64,000 nucleotides of DNA, taken from positions 1 to 64,000 of the forward strand of contig NZ_SIJB01000014.1 of NCBI RefSeq assembly GCF_009910845.1, written 5' to 3'. The stretch comes from Chengkuizengella marina. GTDB taxonomy: Bacteria; Bacillota; Bacilli; Paenibacillales; KCTC-33759. Positions 53,099-62,422 of this stretch are shown here, in pieces; the first letter of the stretch is position 1, and each line of letters starts with the position of its first letter. Position numbers and translations under genes: made by a program. Under the pieces are notes generated by a model that was given only the letters and a program-made list of their open reading frames with translations, had not been told where the DNA came from and ran no database searches.

Positions 53099-54148
53099 TT
53101 ATTGAATGAAATCTAACGGATTTTGTCTTTGACCATTTTTAACTATTTCATAATGAAGATGTGGTCCTGTACTTCGTCCGGTTGAACCTACCAAACCTAT
53201 CTTTTGTCCTTTTTTTACCTGTTGCCCAGATTCAACTAATATCTTATTTAAGTGCATGTATCTAGTAATCATCCCTCTGGAATGATTGATGGTGATTTGA
53301 TTTCCATAGATCCGATCATAACCCGTATAACTAATGGTTCCATCAGCTGCTGCAAAAACAGGATCGTTATAGAAGGCTCCAATGTCTAATCCTGTGTGAA
53401 AGCTAAGCGCATTAGTAAAAGGATCTCTTCGATATCCAAAATTAGATGTGACTTTTTGATGGTTTGTAGGCCAAATTGAAGGTGTTATATTTAATAGCTG
53501 TTGATATTCTACAATATCTTGTTTTGAGTCTGATAAACTAACTAATAAGGAATCCACATTTTTATTTAAAGAGATTAAATTTTCAGATGTATTTGTTGTA
53601 ATATCATTTAAAGATTCATTATGTAACGGTACAAGATGACCACCTGTACCTATAAGTTTATTATTTTTATGTAGAATAGAAACGGATGATGTGGCAACAG
53701 CATCTTTTTCTAATATAGTGTTTGATGGATCTGCAAGCGCAGTAGTGTCATTTCCCGTGATTTTTTTTATTTCATTTTCTAATTTTTCTAACTCATTTAG
53801 TTTTGATTCTATTTCTTTCGTTTGTTCTGATAAACTCATTAAATTGGTTTGTAATTGTTCAATCGTTTCATCTTTATCTTCAATGGTTTGATTTTTTTCA
53901 GTAACCATATCGGTATATTTCGTTTCACTTACTTTTAAAGTTGTATGTAATCGATCGTACTTTAGCAAAGCACTTTGATGAAGTGTGAAGAGGACGAAGA
54001 TAGAGAAGATAAGTAGGCCAAGGAAAATGGGAAGGCTATATAGAATGAAATCCATCACCTTAAATTGTATGGATGAACGACCAGCATCTTCTAAAATAAT
54101 AAAAGTGAACTTCTTTTTCTTCCACTTAAATTTAAATAGTTTTTTCAT
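53099..54148 (-). CDS. Membrane-anchored M23 (LytM-type) metallopeptidase, copy 2
   Basis: The protein has about 349 residues: a very basic N-terminus (KKLFKFKWKKKKF), a transmembrane helix, a coiled coil, and a C-terminal M23 domain with SFHTGLDIG, YMHLN and HLHYEI. All motifs are intact. The TPSIWPT segment just before the peptidase domain is shared with copy 1. ATG 54148 has AAGGAG upstream, and the ATG at 54187 does not. It pairs with the following bactofilin gene. Confidence 0.9.
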   Translation of the reverse strand: MKKLFKFKWKKKKFTFIILEDAGRSSIQFKVMDFILYSLPIFLGLLIFSIFVLFTLHQSALLKYDRLHTTLKVSETKYTDMVTEKNQTIEDKDETIEQLQTNLMSLSEQTKEIESKLNELEKLENEIKKITGNDTTALADPSNTILEKDAVATSSVSILHKNNKLIGTGGHLVPLHNESLNDITTNTSENLISLNKNVDSLLVSLSDSKQDIVEYQQLLNITPSIWPTNHQKVTSNFGYRRDPFTNALSFHTGLDIGAFYNDPVFAAADGTISYTGYDRIYGNQITINHSRGMITRYMHLNKILVESGQQVKKGQKIGLVGSTGRSTGPHLHYEIVKNGQRQNPLDFIQ

Positions 54149-54319
54149 ACGTAACTCCTTATGTGTCCTTTTAAAGTAAGTGATCAAAAATGATTGTTTA
54201 CCAAATTGTGTAGTAAAAGTTCAATTGTAAGTATTTCTAACATGAAAAAATATTTCTGTCATTAATTATTCTACATAAGAACTAAAAAACCTGCCTCTAA
54301 ATCCAAAAATAATTAAATT

Positions 54320-55642
54320 TTATGTTTTATTTTGTCTTAATTTGTTGCATTTAATCATTTCCATGAATGAGGTGAGTAAAGCACCGGTCAAACATAATGC
54401 AAAACCAATCCCAGCAATAAGCCCACAAATAGAATAAAGTCTCCCAAACAAAATCCCAAATAAGATAAAAAGAACACAAGAGAGAATAAGTAAGTTGGTA
54501 GACCAGCGCCAGTTTCCAGCATACCTGTGCTCTTTTTTAACGATATTGGATTGTTTCTTTTTAAATTTCTTTCTTCTAGAAAAAGCAAACAATATAATCA
54601 AAACGGGGACTTGAAGACCTAAGGTGATTACAACACTGCTGTAACTTGAAAAAATATACAGTTCTGTAATACTTGAAAAAGATAGAACTTTAAACATATA
54701 GAGGAACCAACCAACAGATGTAGAATAGATTCGATAGTCTTTTCGATTTGTATAACTGCTTAGTCCGATTAAACCTGCGATAAACATAAAAATCATATTT
54801 AACATAAACGAAAAAGTATACGCTGTAACCATAATAATTTCCAATCGTTCCAAAAAATCTGTAAAATGAATTTGTTCTGCTAAAAGATAAATAGGATACG
54901 TGGCTTTACTCCCAATATTAGGTCCTAAAACAGTAATCGTTAAAGCCATAACTAAGGTTAAGATAAATGTAGCGTTTATTAATCCAAATCTGATGGCTGC
55001 ATGAATTTGCTTAGGAACAGAAAGTGCATGTAAAAAAGCGCCTAAAATAAAAATGTCTCCAAACCATCCAATAGTTAAAGTGTTTGATTTTACGAATCCA
55101 TCAACACCCTTTGCTAAAATAGGAAGTAACCTTTCAAATTGAATGTCTCCTATTAACATAAGTGGCATCGTGAATGCCATGCCAATAAACAATAAAAAAG
55201 TTAATTCATTTACACGTGCACTTACTTCATAACTCATTTTCCCATAGTAAATGAACATGAGAATTATGATGATCCCAATAATATAAATAGGGGTCGAAAT
55301 TAAAATAGAGCTGTCCATAAATGCAGTCAAAATAGCAATATTTCGCATCAATGATATCCAAATATAAGCTATGATAATGAAGTTTATAATGCCCCCCATG
55401 ACTTTACCTAAAATTTGTTGTGAGATTTCAAATATGTTTTTTTCGGGGAATCTTTTAGACAATTCGTAAAATATGTATGTAATACACAATGCATAAATAA
55501 GCGGTATTGTATACGCAATCCAACCATTATGACCAGAAATATAGAGTGCTTCTCTTGGGAAAAAAGTCTGACTGCTGGTGAAAATAATGACAGTTGCAAG
55601 CCAAGATAATTGTGAAGGACTAATAATTTGTCGTTGATCCAT
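54320..55642 (-). CDS. GerB-type endospore germination permease (B subunit), operon 2
   Basis: The protein has 440 residues. The first about 365 form the normal ten-helix germination permease (starting QRQIISPSQLSWLATVIIF). A Lys-rich segment (RRKKFKKKQ) and two further hydrophobic helices follow at the C-terminus, so it is about 75 residues longer than the usual B subunit and than the B subunit of operon 1. It is the last gene of an A-C-D-B operon. AAGGAG lies upstream of the ATG. Confidence 0.9.
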   Translation of the reverse strand: MDQRQIISPSQLSWLATVIIFTSSQTFFPREALYISGHNGWIAYTIPLIYALCITYIFYELSKRFPEKNIFEISQQILGKVMGGIINFIIIAYIWISLMRNIAILTAFMDSSILISTPIYIIGIIIILMFIYYGKMSYEVSARVNELTFLLFIGMAFTMPLMLIGDIQFERLLPILAKGVDGFVKSNTLTIGWFGDIFILGAFLHALSVPKQIHAAIRFGLINATFILTLVMALTITVLGPNIGSKATYPIYLLAEQIHFTDFLERLEIIMVTAYTFSFMLNMIFMFIAGLIGLSSYTNRKDYRIYSTSVGWFLYMFKVLSFSSITELYIFSSYSSVVITLGLQVPVLIILFAFSRRKKFKKKQSNIVKKEHRYAGNWRWSTNLLILSCVLFILFGILFGRLYSICGLIAGIGFALCLTGALLTSFMEMIKCNKLRQNKT

Positions 55643-55657
55643 CAGTTCATATACTCC

Positions 55658-55894
55658 TTAATTTTCTGAATGAGCCCATTTATGAATCCATGGCGAGACA
55701 TGATTGATAAAGAAATCTAAAGGCATTGGAATATCCGTATACAAATATCTCATGACCATAAAACTGAGTACAAATAAATTTAAACTCAATAAAATGATTT
55801 TTTCAGATCGTTTGATTGACTTGAGATACTTTATATCAAAAGATATTGTTAATAAATACAATAGAAACAAGATGATTTTAATAATACTGCTCAT
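55658..55894 (-). CDS. Small two-helix membrane protein in the germinant receptor operon (D-subunit-like)
   Basis: The protein is 78 residues with two hydrophobic segments (about residues 4-20 and 32-50) and a short, aromatic C-terminal tail. The start codon overlaps the stop of the gerC-type gene (ATGA type), so it is translationally coupled. Small two-helix proteins, called D subunits, occur in several Bacillus germinant receptor operons and modulate receptor response. Assignment is based on position, size and topology. Confidence 0.7.
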   Translation of the reverse strand: MSSIIKIILFLLYLLTISFDIKYLKSIKRSEKIILLSLNLFVLSFMVMRYLYTDIPMPLDFFINHVSPWIHKWAHSEN

Positions 55895-57078
55895 TTTGAT
55901 TCTTCCGCCTTAACTCTATTTGTAATGTTTTCTGATACTAATCCAGCATCTGTAATATTAGCTTTGATTTGGATTGAAAATTTGGCTTTTGCTAATTCTT
56001 CATACCAATTGTCCTCATATTTTTCCCGCCATTGTTTAGGGTAGTGGCGTTGTAATAATAAACCTAATTGAGCTGAGTCACCCTTATTCTCTTGTATAAC
56101 TTTGATTGCACTATGGATTGCTCCATCGATGTGATCTTCAAGACTTTTACTAAGTACTTCTTGCGTTGAATTATTCGTAATATCAGATCTAGTAAAGTCC
56201 TCAATTAAATTTGCATTAATCTCAATATCTAATGCATATTCAATATGATCATCATTAAGTTTAGGCTTAATTTTTACGTTCCCATTTTTAACATTAACGG
56301 ATGCATACTTATTTTCTTCAATTTTTAATATTGTAGTATAAGGGCTTATTTCATCTTTTAACCACATTAAACCATGTGCCTCTTCACCTTCGAACGTTCC
56401 AACCATTTTATCATCTTGAAATTGTGCATAGCCCACAAACTCAATTTCTTTTGATGGATCGTTAGAAAGCTGTGATTTCTTCACTGTCATATAGGACAAG
56501 ATTGTATCACTACCTATAGGGCTCATTGCTTGTGCAGCTTGCCTCATATTTACTTTAATTACCCCTCTGGCTTCCGCTAAATACAATATGTTTTCTCCAG
56601 AGAATCGTTCAAACTGTGGTTCAGCTTTTAATAGATCAAAAGCTTTTCCTTTGGCAACAATAATATATGCGGATAGTCGATTACTGGCTGTACGTGCTGT
56701 TGTATCAAACATATCTCTAATTCCGTTTCTAGCCAGTTCTTCACTTACGATAAGTACTCGTCGATGGGAAAATGTGATTCGTTGTGACATTCTTGCTTGC
56801 ATTTTAGTTACGGCTTCTCGAAGTGTCTTTCCAATATCTGAATCAATATAAGCAATATTATCTTCAGCCCCACCCCCAGATCCTGTAGTTTGAGAAGCTC
56901 CCATTTTACCAGGTAATGCATATTGTACGGTTGTACGATAAACATGATCCTCCTCTACATCAACGGCAGTAGCTAGGGCAACGGCAATATCATTTAGTTC
57001 GATGCGATCCCAACATCCGGTAAGCAGTAAACATTCAATTAAGAGTGAATAAATGAGAAGCTGTATACTTTTATTCAC
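55891..57078 (-). CDS. Ger(x)C family germinant receptor lipoprotein (C subunit), operon 2
   Basis: The protein has 395 residues. A lipoprotein signal with lipobox LLTGC is followed by WDRIELNDIA, the family signature. The C-terminal region is the Ger(x)C domain. It starts at a GTG that overlaps the end of the A subunit gene by 8 bp, and overlaps the downstream small gene by 4 bp, showing a tightly coupled operon. Confidence 0.92.
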   Translation of the reverse strand: MNKSIQLLIYSLLIECLLLTGCWDRIELNDIAVALATAVDVEEDHVYRTTVQYALPGKMGASQTTGSGGGAEDNIAYIDSDIGKTLREAVTKMQARMSQRITFSHRRVLIVSEELARNGIRDMFDTTARTASNRLSAYIIVAKGKAFDLLKAEPQFERFSGENILYLAEARGVIKVNMRQAAQAMSPIGSDTILSYMTVKKSQLSNDPSKEIEFVGYAQFQDDKMVGTFEGEEAHGLMWLKDEISPYTTILKIEENKYASVNVKNGNVKIKPKLNDDHIEYALDIEINANLIEDFTRSDITNNSTQEVLSKSLEDHIDGAIHSAIKVIQENKGDSAQLGLLLQRHYPKQWREKYEDNWYEELAKAKFSIQIKANITDAGLVSENITNRVKAEESK

Positions 57079-58687
57079 CTTGATCCCCTACTTCCTCTGC
57101 ATTTTTATTTTTGATGCCACCATCTTTTTCAACATTTTTTTTCACTTGAGTACCCATCCGCTTTTTATCTTGGACTGGTATATATTGAGGACGTTCAGTC
57201 ATAAAAGGCCACGGAGCAGCGACTACCGTATCTTTTAAATCTTTAATTCTCAAAGGGGCCAAAGGGGTTAAATACGGTACACCAAATGATTTTAAATTTC
57301 CTAAATGTCCTAATAACAGCAGTAAACTCATAAAGATTCCAAAAATACCAAATAAAGAGGCTGCAAACATAATTGGAAATCGTAATAAACGTATGGCTAT
57401 ACCTGTGTTAAAAGTAGGGATAGTAAAGGATGCAATCCCGGTCACAGATACAACGATAACCATAGGAGCGGAAACTATACCTGCTTCTACAGCAGCTTGA
57501 CCAACAACCAATGCACCCAAAATACTTACAGCCTGGCCAATGGTTTTGGGTAATCGAACACTGGCTTCTCTTAAGGCCTCAAATGTGACCTCCATAATTA
57601 AAGCTTCTACAATTGCTGGAAATGGAATCGCTTCGTGAGCTGCAATAATGCTTAGCAACAAAGTAGTTGGTATTATATCTTGATGATAGGTTGTAAAGGC
57701 GATATAAAATGCTGGTGTTGTCAACGCAAGGAATAGGAATAAAAAACGAAGCCAGCGAATGGCTGTTGCTACTATAAATCTTTCATAATAATCCTCACTG
57801 GCTTGTATTAAATTCAAAAATATGGTGGGTGCAATTAAAACATTAGGTGTACCATCCACGATAATAGCAAACTTTCCTTGTAATAAAGCAGCTGAGACCG
57901 TATCTGGTCTTTCTGAATATCTAAATTGTGGAAAGGGTGAATATATATTATCTTGGATTTGTTCCTCAATATATCCACTTTCAAGAACTCCATCCATATC
58001 AATCATGCTTAATCTTCGATCTACTTCCTTAATCAGATTAGGATCTATGATGTTATCGATATAAACTAGAGAAATATCTGTACAGCTATATTTACCTATT
58101 TTATAAGCTTTGGTTTTTAAATGTGGTGTTTTTAACTTTCTTCGAATCATCGATGTATTCACACGAAGATTTTCAATAAATCCTTCTCTAGGACCACGAA
58201 TGGATGATTCCGTTTCTGGTTCTGAAATCGTACGTGTTTTAAAACCACGCATGCTAACTAAGAGAGATTCAGTGTTTTTATCGATAAGAATGCCTAAATC
58301 CCCATTTAATATACTTAACATGAAATCAGAAAAATTGTTTTTTTCATTTACCTCTGCAAAAGGAAGTATAGATTCTTTAATTTGTGAAATGTCAGATATC
58401 TCAACTTTGCTTTCCATCATTGATTTCATAGCTTCTGTCATTAAATCATTATCTATCATCCCATCCACAGAGACAGCAAGGGCATCAATTTCATCATTAT
58501 CAACTCCATTTCCAATTTGAAACGATTTGATAACGACATCAGAACAATCTTTGAAATATTCTTCAAGCATTTTTTTATTCGTTTCAAGTTCTGGTGAGAT
58601 AAATACCCCTTTTAATTCTTCAAGGAACGAATAATCTAAATAAGATTTCTCTTGTTTTTTTTTATTTTTTTTATTAGAAAGAATCAT
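57071..58687 (-). CDS. GerA-type spore germination protein (A subunit), operon 2
   Basis: The protein has about 538 residues. An N-terminal soluble domain contains SSIRGPREGFIENLRVN, followed by a membrane domain of five or six helices with RYSERPDTVSAALLQGKFAI just before it, and a Lys-rich C-terminal tail. ATG 58687 (MILSNKK) follows GGGGGAAG, so the upstream TTG at 58711 is not needed. It is the first gene of the A-C-D-B operon. Its N-terminus is more basic than that of the operon 1 A subunit. Confidence 0.93.
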   Translation of the reverse strand: MILSNKKNKKKQEKSYLDYSFLEELKGVFISPELETNKKMLEEYFKDCSDVVIKSFQIGNGVDNDEIDALAVSVDGMIDNDLMTEAMKSMMESKVEISDISQIKESILPFAEVNEKNNFSDFMLSILNGDLGILIDKNTESLLVSMRGFKTRTISEPETESSIRGPREGFIENLRVNTSMIRRKLKTPHLKTKAYKIGKYSCTDISLVYIDNIIDPNLIKEVDRRLSMIDMDGVLESGYIEEQIQDNIYSPFPQFRYSERPDTVSAALLQGKFAIIVDGTPNVLIAPTIFLNLIQASEDYYERFIVATAIRWLRFLFLFLALTTPAFYIAFTTYHQDIIPTTLLLSIIAAHEAIPFPAIVEALIMEVTFEALREASVRLPKTIGQAVSILGALVVGQAAVEAGIVSAPMVIVVSVTGIASFTIPTFNTGIAIRLLRFPIMFAASLFGIFGIFMSLLLLLGHLGNLKSFGVPYLTPLAPLRIKDLKDTVVAAPWPFMTERPQYIPVQDKKRMGTQVKKNVEKDGGIKNKNAEEVGDQGE

Positions 58688-58769
58688 ACTAACTTCCCCC
58701 AATTTTGCCAAAACAGTAGTAAGTTACAGGTTATGAAAGTATTTTCTCCAAATATCACTACAATATGTA

Positions 58770-59657
58770 TTAGTTGGATAAGTGAGCTAATAAATGGTCA
58801 AGCTGTTGTGGTTTAACCTTTTGTATGAGGTCTCCTTCTTTTTTTAAGCGGTTCTCGATATTTAAAAGATTAAAATCAGAAGGAATTAGATTTTTATTGA
58901 TTTCATGCCAGAATAGAGGAGTAGAAACGGGGGCATGCTCTCGCGCTCTAGGTGTATAAGGAGCAGCTAATGTTTTTCCTTGCCAATGTTGTAAATAGTC
59001 AATATAGATAAGTTGCTTTCTATTTTTTTTGAGTCTTTCAATGGTAAATAAGTTTGGGTGTTTTTGTACTAAAAATTCACTAATAAACTGTCCCATTTTC
59101 CTCAATTGATCAAAACTATATTTTTGTTCAATAGGGATTACGATTTGTATTCCAGTTGCTCCAGAGGTTTTAGGTACAGATTGAATATGCAGTTTGTCCA
59201 GTAGCTCCCCTATAAAAAGGACAGCGTCTACTAATCTAGGTTCATTTTCTTTAGAAGGATCAATGTCTATAACCCATTCAACGGGTAAAGATTGATTAAT
59301 GTAATGAAAGGAGGGATGAAATTCTAGGCATGCTAAATTACCTAACCATAATAAAGTAGCTACATTATCCAAGTTTACATAATGGATGTTATGTAAATAT
59401 GCAGTATTCACAAAATCAGGAGTTGGTTCAGGACAATTTTTTTGATAAAAAAAAGTCTTATCATTATAACCATGCGGAAATCTGATCGTGGTTAAATATC
59501 TATTTTTACAATATGTAAGGAGGAAAGGAGCAAGTTTTACTAACTTATGTAAATATTCAATTTTGGAAATGTTTGGCCATAAGGGTTTACTTGGATTGGA
59601 AATGAGTATCTCATGCCCTTCCACTTTCAAGGGTACTTTTTCTGTTGTTTTTGACAT
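58770..59657 (-). CDS. ligD: LigD polymerase/primase-domain protein (NHEJ)
   Basis: The protein has 295 residues and consists only of the archaeo-eukaryotic primase-like polymerase domain of LigD. The catalytic Asp pair is in WVIDIDPS, and KTSGATGIQIVIPI and APYTPRAREHAPVSTPLFW are typical. It fills in ends during non-homologous end joining. ATGGAGG lies upstream of the ATG. It follows the ligase gene by 18 bp. In many bacteria the two domains are fused in one LigD; here they are separate genes. Confidence 0.93.
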   Translation of the reverse strand: MSKTTEKVPLKVEGHEILISNPSKPLWPNISKIEYLHKLVKLAPFLLTYCKNRYLTTIRFPHGYNDKTFFYQKNCPEPTPDFVNTAYLHNIHYVNLDNVATLLWLGNLACLEFHPSFHYINQSLPVEWVIDIDPSKENEPRLVDAVLFIGELLDKLHIQSVPKTSGATGIQIVIPIEQKYSFDQLRKMGQFISEFLVQKHPNLFTIERLKKNRKQLIYIDYLQHWQGKTLAAPYTPRAREHAPVSTPLFWHEINKNLIPSDFNLLNIENRLKKEGDLIQKVKPQQLDHLLAHLSN

Positions 59658-59675
59658 GAATTTACCTCCATAAAA

Positions 59676-60629
59676 CTAATACAAATGGTTGACATCAATG
59701 TACTCAATTTGAGGGTGGCGTAATACGCCATAGGATGTAATTTCTAATCCTTTAACTTTACATGGGAAAGGTTTTTTCAACCAAACCATGTGATCCCCCT
59801 TTAAATCCGAGGGTAAAGGAAAGAAAGAGGCATCATTCGAATGATGTACTTTGGAATATAACAGTAGCGTTTCTTTCCATTGTTGATTTAACCCTAAAGA
59901 AACCTTGCCGAAGTAGTATCCATCACGTGCCATAACTAAACTGGAAAGTAAGTTGCCTTTTGTAGTGATTGCTACAATTTTAACGTCGAAATATAAGATC
60001 GTTTTTTTCTTAAACCAATCATTATGTTTTTTCCCTTCTTGATAAGAACTGCTTAACCTTTTACTGACAATGCCTTCCCATTGATATTTGTTAACCCAAT
60101 CCCATAATACATGACCATCATAAAATAAGTCTGTTACAAAGAGGGAGGAAGTGGTTTCATTGAAAAGTGTTTTCAGTTTTTGATAACGTTTGCTGTAAGG
60201 TTTTTTTCTCCAATCTATACCGCCTAAATAGAGTAGATCAAAAAGAACATATGAAACTGGATATTTGTTCTGTACAATGGTACTTTTGTTTTTTTCTCTT
60301 TGTAGTATTTTTTGAAAATTAGGTCTTTGAGTATCTTGATCAAAAACAATCATTTCCCCATCTAATAATATGGAATCTTTCATTTTTGACTGAAGAATGG
60401 ACTGAAATACTGGATTCATAAAGAACTGTACAATTTCTGGATACGTTTCGTTTTTTAGGATCATTTTTTTAGAATATAGATCTACTCTTCCACCCTGAAT
60501 GAAAGTTAAGATTCTTACGCCGTCCCATTTGAGTTGATAACCCCATTCATCACCTACAGGGATCTGTTCATTTGAGATCGGTGACATTGGTTTTATTGGA
60601 AGTTGTGTGGTTTTAACGCCTTCCTTCAT
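59676..60629 (-). CDS. ligD: ATP-dependent DNA ligase (LigD ligase domain)
   Basis: The protein has 317 residues with nucleotidyltransferase motifs in order: KWDGVR with the adenylated Lys (about residue 34), LLDGEMIVFD, SYVLFDLLYL, WEGIVSKR and WFKKKTI, then an OB-fold. There is no polymerase or nuclease domain, so this is the stand-alone ligase of the NHEJ system. The ATG begins 3 bp after the Ku stop codon with a poor ribosome binding site, indicating coupling to Ku translation. Confidence 0.92.
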   Translation of the reverse strand: MKEGVKTTQLPIKPMSPISNEQIPVGDEWGYQLKWDGVRILTFIQGGRVDLYSKKMILKNETYPEIVQFFMNPVFQSILQSKMKDSILLDGEMIVFDQDTQRPNFQKILQREKNKSTIVQNKYPVSYVLFDLLYLGGIDWRKKPYSKRYQKLKTLFNETTSSLFVTDLFYDGHVLWDWVNKYQWEGIVSKRLSSSYQEGKKHNDWFKKKTILYFDVKIVAITTKGNLLSSLVMARDGYYFGKVSLGLNQQWKETLLLYSKVHHSNDASFFPLPSDLKGDHMVWLKKPFPCKVKGLEITSYGVLRHPQIEYIDVNHLY

Positions 60630-60632
60630 TTG

Positions 60633-61469
60633 TTATGATACTGTCTCTTTTTTGTTTGTTTTTGCTTTTTTAGATGTTTTTTTACTTGGTTTTTGCTCCC
60701 CTGTATCCATTGCATTTAGACTGGCTTGCAGAGCTGTCATCAAATCAATAACGTCTGCAGCTGGTTGTTTAGGTGCAATTTTGATCTCTTCTCCAGAAAC
60801 TTTACTTTCAATTAACTCTAACAATTGTCCCCTGTAATCATCATGATATTTCTCAGGTTCAAAAGGTTTAGTTAATTGTTCAATAAGCATTTTTGCCATG
60901 GATAATTCGTTTTCCTTGACGTTCACATTTTCAGGAAGATTAGGAATTTTATCTATCGCTCTAATTTCATCAGGATAGTAGATGGTTTCCAGTGTGATAC
61001 ATTTATCTATGACTCTTAAAGCTGCGAGACTGCTTTTGGAACGTATAGATATTTTAGCTATTCCGATTTTCCCACTTTCCTTCATCGCTTCTAATAATAA
61101 AGAATATGCATTTGCTCCTGTTTCTCCAGGTGATAAATAATATGTTTTTTGAAAATAAATTGGATCAATTTCTTCTAATTGTACAAAATCAAGAATTTGT
61201 ATTTCTTTTGTTGTTTCCGATTCAAGCTGCTCTAACTCTTCTTTTTCGAAAAGAACAAATTTTCCTTTTTCATATTCGTATCCTTTTGTAATGGACTCCC
61301 AATCTACTTCTTCATCACAATGTTTGCATTTCCGAACATAACTGATTGGAGTTCCACAATCCTTGTGAATATATCTCATGGATATACTTTTATCTTCCGT
61401 TGCTGAGAACATTTTGATTGGTACATGTACAAGACCGAAGCTAATAGCTCCTTTCCACATCGTATGCAT
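60633..61469 (-). CDS. ku: Ku homodimer DNA end-binding protein (NHEJ)
   Basis: The protein has 278 residues, the usual bacterial Ku length: MWKGAISFGLVHVPIKM at the start, the CGTPISYVRKCKHC block (Cys-rich), PDEIRAIDKIPNLPENV, and a Lys-rich C-terminal tail that typically contacts DNA and LigD. AAAGGAGG precedes the ATG. It is the first gene of the Ku-ligase-polymerase operon. In Bacillus the equivalent system repairs breaks in spores. Confidence 0.95.
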   Translation of the reverse strand: MHTMWKGAISFGLVHVPIKMFSATEDKSISMRYIHKDCGTPISYVRKCKHCDEEVDWESITKGYEYEKGKFVLFEKEELEQLESETTKEIQILDFVQLEEIDPIYFQKTYYLSPGETGANAYSLLLEAMKESGKIGIAKISIRSKSSLAALRVIDKCITLETIYYPDEIRAIDKIPNLPENVNVKENELSMAKMLIEQLTKPFEPEKYHDDYRGQLLELIESKVSGEEIKIAPKQPAADVIDLMTALQASLNAMDTGEQKPSKKTSKKAKTNKKETVS

Positions 61470-61739
61470 TTAAACATTCCTCCTTTAATTTGTAATGATC
61501 TCTAGTTACGTGATGCTTTGAAAGTCTCGCAATAAATGAATTTTTCATGTGATTACATCTATAAATATCCGTTTTTGCATTTGAGTTTGCTAATTGAAGT
61601 TATTTTCATAATTCTTGTATTCATTATTTACATTGTCAAATAAAATTAACCGTATCTTGCGTCATGTAATGTAATGATAAAAATAATGGGGAGTGGGTAT
61701 CATTAAAACAAGGGATTGCTTGATGAAAAAATATCGTAT
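61470..61739. other. Divergent intergenic region between Ku and the small plus-strand gene
   Basis: About 270 bp, AT-rich, without a gene. It should contain the Ku promoter on the minus strand and the promoter of the small acidic protein on the plus strand. I cannot assign -10/-35 elements with confidence. Confidence 0.4.
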
Positions 61740-61766
61740 GCAATGAATGGGCATCCCATTCATTGC
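61740..61766 (+). promoter_or_regulatory. Perfect 12-bp palindromic hairpin abutting a ribosome binding site
   Basis: GCAATGAATGGG and CCCATTCATTGC are perfect inverted repeats with the 3-nt loop CAT. The hairpin ends 6 bp before the AGGAGGT of the small gene at 61787 and has no T tract. It may be a protein operator or a leader hairpin controlling stability or translation. Confidence 0.5.
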
Positions 61767-61786
61767 AAATATAGGAGGTAATGATT

Positions 61787-61987
61787 TTGACTAAACATAA
61801 TGAGACAGAAAATAATGAAGCGCAAAACGAAGGAAGAGAAAAACATTTTATGGATATTGATCGTATGGTGAATGAGGGGTTAGGAGGAGGGCATGTAACC
61901 CTACAAAACGGACTCATCGATGAATCAACAACAGATACAATGGAAGATGAAAAGAGTGATATTAAAGAAAAATCTTTCGGTGAATAA
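61787..61987 (+). CDS. Small acidic conserved protein, probably spore-related (66 aa)
   Basis: AGGAGGT at 61772-61778 leaves only 2 bp to ATG 61781 but 8 bp to TTG 61787, so TTG (MTKHNETENN) is the start. The product is small and acidic with a core of MDIDRMVNEGLGGG and NGLIDESTTD. It resembles small Bacillales proteins of unknown function that I recall, but I cannot name the family. It lies next to an H-type SASP gene and divergent from Ku, both typical of forespore expression. Confidence 0.6.
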   Translation: MTKHNETENNEAQNEGREKHFMDIDRMVNEGLGGGHVTLQNGLIDESTTDTMEDEKSDIKEKSFGE

Positions 61988-62032
61988 GGGTGTATCAATG
62001 TAATACTATAATCATTAATATGGAGGTTACCT

Positions 62033-62215
62033 ATGGATATAGAAAGAGCACAGGAAATATTTCATTCTGAAGCAAAAATTAATGTGTATTTAAATGGAAA
62101 GGAAGTTTGGATTGATAAAGTTGATCGTGTAAACAATTGCGCAAGTATTCACGAAGTAAATAATCCAAATGAACAAGAAACCGTAGAAATCACAAAATTA
62201 AAAGAACTACAATAA
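62033..62215 (+). CDS. sspH: H-type small acid-soluble spore protein
   Basis: The protein is 60 residues and matches the SspH family in length and pattern: MDIERAQEIFHSEAKINVYLNG at the start (in part), then WIDKVDRVNNCASIHEV and NPNEQETVEI. GGAGG lies upstream of the ATG. H-type SASPs are minor proteins made in the forespore. A terminator follows at 62255. Confidence 0.85.
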   Translation: MDIERAQEIFHSEAKINVYLNGKEVWIDKVDRVNNCASIHEVNNPNEQETVEITKLKELQ

Positions 62216-62254
62216 GCGAATTCCTTGAAACAATACTTTTTATAGAAAGATGAG

Positions 62255-62297
62255 AAATCCCGAATGAAGTTTGTCCCTTTTCATTATGGGATTTTTT
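62255..62297 (+). terminator. Terminator after the SASP gene
   Basis: AAATCCC and GGGATTT pair, with AATGAA/TTCATT extending the stem, followed by a long T-rich tract. Confidence 0.75.
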
Positions 62298-62422
62298 ATT
62301 TTTTCTTACATGCTTATTTATTAAAAAGTTGATGATGTCGTAGGATGGTGCTTTTGTGGGTCAAATTAGTTATAATTAGAGGCAGCTAGAAACTTGAATG
62401 TTTAATTTTAGTAGGTGATTCT

